From Plecoglossus altivelis (Eukaryota; Chordata; Actinopteri; Osmeriformes; Plecoglossidae), in NCBI GenBank assembly GCA_036571765.1, contig BROE01000020.1, positions 19,290,354-19,354,353 on the forward strand: 64,000 bases of DNA. Reading direction: 5' to 3'. Position numbers and translations under genes: made by a program. The stretch's first letter is position 1. Every line of letters begins with the position of its first letter. Under the pieces are notes generated by a model. That model did not search any database, had not been told where the DNA came from, and was given only the letters and a program-made list of their open reading frames with translations. Positions 50,701 through 59,500 of this stretch are shown here, in pieces.

Positions 50701-52991
50701 TCCCTCTCAGTGTGTAAAAGGGAGACAGTCCCTCTGAGTGTGTAACAGGGAGACAGTCTCTCTGAGTGTGTAACAGGGAGACAGTCCCTCTGAGTGTGTA
50801 ACAGGGAGACAGTCCCTCTGAGTGTGTAACAGGGAGACAGTCCCTCTGAGTGTGTAACAAGGAGACAGTCTCTCTGAGTGTGTAACAGGAAGAGTTGATG
50901 GTTTCTGCCTCCCCAGGATGAGCAACGTCACCAGCTAATCTGATTACAGTCCCACCTTCACATGAGTGTCACCAGTTAATCTGATTACAGTCCCACCTTC
51001 TCATGAGTGTCACCAGTTAATCTGATTACAGTCCCACCTTCTCATGAGTGTCACCAGTTAATCTGATTACAGTCCCACCTTCACATGAGTGTCACCAGCT
51101 AATCTGATTACAGTCCCACCTTCTCATGAGTGTCACCAGCTAATCTGATTACAGTCCCACCTTCTCATGAGTGTCACCAGCTAATCTGATTATAGTCCCA
51201 CCTTCACATGAGTGTCACCAGCTAATCTGATTACAGTCCCACCTTCTCATGAGTGTCACCAGCTAATCTGATTATAGTCCCACCTTTACCTGAGTGTTTA
51301 ATCCCTCACTCACCACTTGTTGTCTCTGTTTGTTGGTGTGTTGGGAAATGGCTGCCATGTTGTTGTGGATCAACTCATCTAATCATCTAATCTTGTGTTT
51401 GGTGTTCTGTAGAAGTCTAGGTGTTCACTGCTCCAAGGTACGCTCCCTCACACTGGACTCCTGGGAACCAGAGTTACTCAAGGTGCACTTCCTGTTTCCT
51501 GTTCCTAACCTGACATCTTCCTGTTTCCTGTTCCTAACCTTACATCTTCCTGTTTCCTGTTCCTAACCTGACATCTTCCTGTTCTCTGTTCTTACCCGGA
51601 CATCTGTAAACGACTCTTTCTCCTCATCCAGCTGATGTGTGAGCTGGGTAACACAGTCATCAACCAGATCTACGAGGGAGCTTGTGATGAGCTGGGAGCC
51701 CGTAAGCCCGGCCCGGCCAGCACCAGGTGAGTCCTCTTGCAAAGAAGAACCACAAGATGTTCTCCATAACCAACAACCTCTCTCAAGCAGAGGGCCCACT
51801 GGCTGTAAGACCGGAGAAAATAAATGAAGTATACTGTAATATACATGTAGAAAAAGCAGCACTTATTTAAGTTTGCTTATGTAGAAAAGACAAACATTAT
51901 GAAAATGTATGATGTTCTTATTCGATACATAGAGTTTAGAGATTTCCGCATGTAAACACTGTTAGTAGGGATGGAAAGACCAGGAAGAAACTTGAAACAT
52001 CACCAGATCTAAAAGCAGCTTGTATGTTCTGTGTTAAGTCCATCCCCTGTGTGGTGCAGGCAGGAGAAGTTCTGTGTTAAGTCCATCCCCTGTGTGGTGC
52101 AGGCAGGAGAAGTTCTGTGTTAAGTCCATCCCCTGTGTGGTGCAGGCAGGAGAAGTTCTGTGTTAAGTCCATCCCCTGTGTGGTGCAGGCAGGAGAAGTT
52201 CTGTGTTAAGTCCATCCCCTGTGTGGTGCAGGCAGGAGAAGTTCTGTGTTAAGTCCATCCCCTGTGTGGTGCAGGCAGGAGAAGTTCTGTGTTAAGTCCA
52301 TCCCCTGTGTGGTGCAGGCAGGAGAAGGAGGCATGGATCCAGGCCAAGTACGTGGAGCGCCGCTTCTTGAGGAAGCTGCGGGGCAGTGGGGAGGGGGGGG
52401 GAAGCCCCGCCCCTTGGGAGGGAAGAAGTGTGTGAGACGCAGTAGCTCAGCGCGGCCGCCCAAGACCCACAGGAGAAACCGCCATGATCCTGGGACTGCC
52501 ACACCTGCCAATCTGTCTGCAGGTGAGGAGCCAGCCATCCCTCTATGGGAAGGACCAGTTCATAGTACATACATACATACAGTTCATAGTGACACTGGAA
52601 AATAGATTGATAAGCAGCCAGGGTGGTGAGTTGTGTTAGTCGCCCTTGAAGGACAGTTTAGCTCAAGTGCTCTTCTCTTTCTTCCTGTTTAGCGGCTGCA
52701 GCAGCAAAGTTCCGTCGTGACTCTTTTGTTCTGTCCGATGAGCATGAATTTTATCTTGTTCTCTCTACTTCGATACTCGATCGGGCTCAGTAAGGGAAGC
52801 GACTGGATGTGTGGTTGTTTTGTGTAGTGAGTGTGCAGTGGGTCGCAGTGGATGTGTGCAGTGGTGCGAGCAGTGTGTGTGCAAGTGTGTGATTTGTGCA
52901 GTGTGTGTGCAGTGTATGCGTGTTGTGCTCGTGTGTGTGTGCAGGTTGTGTATGTGTGCATGTGAGTGTTTGTGCATGTGTGTGTTTTTTT

Positions 52992-53023
<32 letters not shown>

Positions 53024-56000
53024 TTTTGTTTTTGTGTGTGTGTTTGTATGTTGTATGTGTGTGTGTGTGTGTATGTGTGGACATGAGTGTGTGTTAGTGT
53101 GCTGAGGCAGTGTGTGTGAGGGGACTAACGTGTCCATGTCTGGATCCGGCAGGTCCTGCCTGTCTGAGCAGCGACAGTGGTCTGGGTGGCAGCACTGATG
53201 GATCCACAGACATCCTAGTGTTTGGCTCTGTGGTGGACAGTGTCACTGAAGAGGGTAGGGGTCAGCGTGGTGTGTGTGACTGTATGTGTGTCATTAGCTC
53301 TGTGACTGTGTGCATCATTAACTGTATGAATATCAAATACATATCTGTATTCAAACATCGTTTTAGACCTTTTTAGATCTGAACTCAGCATTACAACTAA
53401 ACTGAGATTAGAAATCCTGTGATAGTCATCAAGTTTATTCCTGTCCTTCCAGAGGAGTCAGAGGACTCCAGTGTGGAAGGGGAGAGCTGGGATGGTGAGG
53501 ATGTGAGGGACCAGTCCCCTGCCTCCCTGCTGGTTAGGGCCTGTCGTCTGCGCTGCCTGGCCCTGATGGCAGAGGCTCTGGCCCGGGGTGCAGACGTCAG
53601 CTCTACGAGTGAGGATGAACAAGGCCGAACTCCCTGCCTGCAGTGCGAGTCATCGGGGTGAGGGAAGCACAGCATACATACGAAACACACGACTGAACTC
53701 ACACACACAACACCACAAACACCACACGTCATCACCACAAACAAACGGACATAAACACACTCGCTGGTTGACACAGCACACAAAAACACACACTGTCAAA
53801 CACCACACACACACAAACAGCACACTCTTTCCTGTCAGACGACGCACAAGGCACACACATAAACACACACACGTACACACACACACATCTGTATATACTG
53901 ACACAGTCTCTCACACTGACACACACATACAGTTGCACATATAGATACACACACGCACACATAGACCACACATAAGAGCCACAGCACCTGTTCAAGCACC
54001 CACCAACAACCACAACTACTATGAGAGCACACAACAGCTGTCAGCACACGAACAGAAAACAACACATGAAACCACACACTGGTTCACACCCCCAAACAGC
54101 GCACACATAGCTGGATCACTCACACACAAACAACACTCTCTCACACACACTGGGGACAACACACACAATCACACGAATACTGTCACACCAACACATGCTG
54201 GATCACACGACACACACAACAACAATAAATATCGACACGCTGTCAACACCACAACAAACACATACCACAAATTTGATACAACACACACCTTGTTCATGCA
54301 AACACACAAACCCGAACACATTACTGTCAAAACACAATGACACCCACACAAAGCACACACATAATGTCACATCAATCGACAAGTCACCAGTTAATCTGAT
54401 TACAGTCCCACCTTCTCATGAGTGTCACCAGTTAATCTGATTACAGTCCCACCTTCTCATGAGTGTCACCAGTTAATCTGATTACAGTCCCACCTTCTCA
54501 TGAGTGTCACCAGTTAATCTGATTACAGTCCCACCTTCTCATGAGTGTCACCAGTTAATCTGATTACAGTCCCACCTTCTCATGAGTGTCACCAGTTAAT
54601 CTGATTACAGTCCCACCTTCTCATGAGTGTCACCAGTTAATCTGATTACAGTCCCACCTTCTCATGAGTGTCACCAGTTAATCTGATTACAGTCCCACCT
54701 TCTCATGAGTGTCACCAGTTAATCTGATTACAGTCCCACCTTCTCATGAGTGTCACCAGCTAATCTGATTATAGTCCCACCTTTACCTGAGTGTTTAATC
54801 CCTCACTCACCACTTGTTGTCTCTGTTTGTTGGTGTGTTGGGAAATGGCTGCCATGTTGTTGTGGATCAACTCATCTAATCATCTAATCTTGTGTTTGGT
54901 GTTCTGTAGAAGTCTAGGTAGGGCAGCTGCTCCAAGGGTACGCTCCCTCCACTGGACTCCTGGGAAAGATTTATCAAGGTCACTTCCCTGTTTCCTGTTC
55001 TACTAACCTGAGACTCTTCCTGTTTCCTGTTCCTAACCTTACATCTTCCTGTTTCCTGTTCCTAACCTGACATCTTCCTGTTCTCTGTTCTTACCCGGAC
55101 ATCTGTAAACGACTCTTTCTCCTCATCCAGCTGATGTGTGAGCTGGGTAACACAGTCATCAACCAGATCTACGAGGGAGCTTGTGATGAGCTGGGAGCCC
55201 GTAAGCCCGGCCCGGCCAGCACCAGGTGAGTCCTCTTGCAAAGAAGAACCACAAGATGTTCTCCATAACCAACAACCTCTCTCAAGCAGAGGGCCCACTG
55301 GCTGTAAGACCGGAGAAAATAAATGAAGTATACTGTAATATACATGTAGAAAAAGCAGCACTTATTTAAGTTTGCTTATGTAGAAAAGACAAACATTATG
55401 AAAATGTATGATGTTCTTATTCGATACATAGAGTTTAGAGATTTCCGCATGTAAACACTGTTAGTAGGGATGGAAAGACCAGGAAGAAACTTGAAACATC
55501 ACCAGATCTAAAAGCAGCTTGTATGTTCTGTGTTAAGTCCATCCCCTGTGTGGTGCAGGCAGGAGAAGTTCTGTGTTAAGTCCATCCCCTGTGTGGTGCA
55601 GGCAGGAGAAGTTCTGTGTTAAGTCCATCCCCTGTGTGGTGCAGGCAGGAGAAGTTCTGTGTTAAGTCCATCCCCTGTGTGGTGCAGGCAGGAGAAGTTC
55701 TGTGTTAAGTCCATCCCCTGTGTGGTGCAGGCAGGAGAAGTTCTGTGTTAAGTCCATCCCCTGTGTGGTGCAGGCAGGAGAAGTTCTGTGTTAAGTCCAT
55801 CCCCTGTGTGGTGCAGGCAGGAGAAGGAGGCATGGATCCAGGCCAAGTACGTGGAGCGCCGCTTCTTGAGGAAGCTGCGGGGCAGTGGGGAGGGGGGGGG
55901 AAGCCCCGCCCCTTGGGAGGGAAGAAGTGTGTGAGACGCAGTAGCTCAGCGCGGCCGCCCAAGACCCACAGGAGAAACCGCCATGATCCTGGGACTGCCA

Positions 56001-56566
56001 CACCTGCCAATCTGTCTGCAGGTGAGGAGCCAGCCATCCCTCTATGGGAAGGACCAGTTCATAGTACATACATACATACAGTTCATAGTGACACTGGAAA
56101 ATAGATTGATAAGCAGCCAGGGTGGTGAGTTGTGTTAGTCGCCCTTGAAGGACAGTTTAGCTCAAGTGCTCTTCTCTTTCTTCCTGTTTAGCGGCTGCAG
56201 CAGCAAAGTTCCGTCGTGACTCTTTGTTCTGTCCCGATGAGCTGGATAACTTGTTCTCCTACTTCGATACCGGATCCGGGCTACGCCCAGGAAGAGACAA
56301 AGATGACTGCGGTGGTGTGGGTTGTGGTTTGTGGTAGTGAAGTGTGCGGTGTGTGTGCAGTGCGGTGTGCTGCAGTTCGTGTGTGCAGTGTGTGGGCTCT
56401 ACGTGTGTGTTGTGCAGTGTGTGTGCAGTGCGTGTGCAGTGTGTGTGCTCTGGGTTGTGCAGTGTGTGTGTGAGTGTGTGTGCCTAGTGTTGTGACAGTG
56501 TGTGTCTGCTGACATGGGTAGTCTTGTTGCACGTGTAGTGTGTTGTGTGTGCAGTGCTGTGCAGTG

Positions 56567-56597
<31 letters not shown>

Positions 56598-59500
56598 GAG
56601 TGTTGTGTGCGTGGAGTGTTGTGGGGCGGGTGACTAACGTGTCCATCTGGTGCTTAGATCCGCGCCAGGATCGGGCCTGTCTGTTAGCGCAGCGTGGGTT
56701 CATGGCCGAGGTGGCAGCACTGATGGATCCACAGACATCCTAGTGTTTGGCTCTGTGGTGGACAGTGTCACTGAAGAGGGTAGGGGTCAGCGTGGTGTGT
56801 GTGACTGTATGTGTGTCATTAGCTCTGTGACTGTGTGCATCATTAACTGTATGAATATCAAATACATATCTGTATTCAAACATCGTTTTAGACCTTTTTA
56901 GATCTGAACTCAGCATTACAACTAAACTGAGATTAGAAATCCTGTGATAGTCATCAAGTTTATTCCTGTCCTTCCAGAGGAGTCAGATTGATCCTTAGTC
57001 GTAGCACGACCACCGGGGAGAGCCTCAGTCGGATGGTTGAGGATGTGCGTGTGGACCAGTCCCCTGCTCCCTGCTGGTTTAGCGGCTTGCCTGTCCGTCT
57101 GCCGTGCCTAGCGGCCCATAGATGGCCAGGGCTCTGGGCGAGGGTGCAGAATCGTCAGCTCTACGGCAGAGGACGATAGGAAAGACAAGAAGCCGAACTC
57201 CCCTCCAAGCCAATACAAGGCCGTCATAGGGATGTCGCAGGGAACCACAGCAATAAGGTACATACACACACAACACTGACACACACCACACACAACACAC
57301 ATAAACACACACCACTGCCTACACACACCCACACCAAACACACAAATAAACACACACGCGTCTACACAGCACACAACACACACACAGTGCACACACCACA
57401 CAAACACACAATAAACAAACACACCTGTCACACACACACCAAACACAACACACACACACGACGGTCACATACGAGCAGAAACACACACCATAAACACACC
57501 ACACACTGTCCACACCAGCACAAGAACAGAACCAACCACCACTGGTCACACACACAACAAAACACCACATATAAACACACACACCTGTCACACTTACCCA
57601 CACAAACACACACAAACATATACACACACACCTATCAACATATACATGTACACACACCACACAAACACTACACATATAACACACAAACTGTCACACGACT
57701 CACCACTCAAAAACACAACATCTATCGAGCACCACATCGACACACACAGACTGTCATCCAACTTCCTGCATCACACCCACAAAACAATCACAGCGACATA
57801 CTGTCACACACCGCTGTTCACAACACCACACAAACACACACATAAACACACACGCTGTCACACACACTGTCACTCACACGCACACACACTTAAACTCACA
57901 CTCATACACACTGTCACACACCACAAAAACACACACATACTGTCACACACACACTGACAACACCACACAAACACACAACATACTGTCACACTTACAACTC
58001 TCAAGTACCACTGCACAAACATTACATCATATCTGTCTCACACCACCATAATCAGAGACTCCACAACAACACACACATACAGTGTCACACACACTGTCAC
58101 ACGCATGCTTACTCATACATACTGTCACACACACACTATCACACACACACAAACATACAATCACTGTGTCACACACACACTAATCACAACCACACAAACA
58201 TACAGTAGCACACACAAACACAGACACACACACTTATCACACACACACAAACATACACCATACTGTCACACACACACTATCCACACATTACTCCACTTGA
58301 CAAACAGTATCACCACACTTGTTCAGCCTACACCACACAAAACATTACCATCTTATCACACACACTATCACCACCCCACAATACATACACAGTACTGATC
58401 ACACAACAACAGTCGTATCACTGCTACTCCACCAAAACATACACACACTGTTCAGACACCCACACAAACAGAGCACAATAACAACACACCACACTTTACA
58501 CCCCACACACACATACACTTACTGTGCAACATGCCTGCGAGTTTCGCCTTGCCTGTTGTGCTTTGACTTTTGGATCTCCATCTCTCCCAAACCGAAATAA
58601 TACTATTTAATAATAATAGCAATGATCACATTTTCAAAAGAAACATTTTCACACAAATGCACACATGGTCTGGATGGACGTGTGATCCTACATGTGTGTG
58701 ACGTGATCCTACATGTGTGTGACATCGCGTGTCTCGACACACGTGTAATCGTTCTAGTACGCCTAACACTAGTGATCTTTGTGACACGCTCGTGACCCTG
58801 CGGCTAGTGTTTTGAGCGTACCATGTCATTCGTGAGGCACGTGCTGGTCGTCGCCTGTAAGACTGGTGTGCGTCGCCTGTGGGTTTCGCTCAGAGTCTGA
58901 CATCGTTGTAGTTCCTGCCTGCCACGTGCCGAAGCTGCAGTCACCGCCTTAACTTTACGTGACAAGATGGCGGGGCCCTCTGCATCATGCACGCACCTGC
59001 GGACACACTGCGGTGGACTTCACCCTTGTCCCCCTTCACCCCAGCCCGCGCCTTGCACACAGTCCCGCACGCTCAACCTTTTTCGCACCCTGCATCCCTA
59101 GCCCTAGAATTGCTACTGACTGATTGTTGTTGCACTCTCTCTTATCCCTCTCTTTCCCCCCTCTCTCTTAGTGTACCCTCTCCCCCATCTCTCTCTCTGG
59201 TACTCTCCCCCCCTCTCTCTTGTACACACCCCCCTCTCTTGGGGGACTTGCTCCCCCCTCTCTTATCGGTATAACTCTCGCCGTCTATCTGAGATGACCC
59301 TCCCTCCCTCTCCTCTCTCCAGGCAGGTGTGTTTATTTCTGAAGAGGGGTGCGTCCCAGACGGAGGTTGATGAGGGGGGACAGGCTCCTCTGAGTGTGGC
59401 AGTGCAGGCGGCTAATGCAGACATTGTTACACTGTGAGTGGTCACATCAAAGGCAGAGCTCCTCGGTGGTCACACTGGGGATAGGGCTTCCCAGTTTGGC

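Larger units (their letters stand above)
54380..57257 (+). repeat. Duplicated block C, second copy (exons 17-22 again)
   Basis: Repeats 50920-53660 at an offset of about 3499. The two copies are identical from about 55030 to 56190, including the seven-unit array and the exon 19 G run. Damaged in this copy: exon 17 (54910-54978), exon 21 (about 56674-56779, 3' half clean) and exon 22 (about 56976-57257). Exon 20 is clean only here. Confidence 0.92.

Noticed and set aside
49370..51290. Two adjoining repeat arrays considered as a CRISPR array
   Set aside because: Direct contiguous tandem repeats without unique spacers, inside a vertebrate intron.
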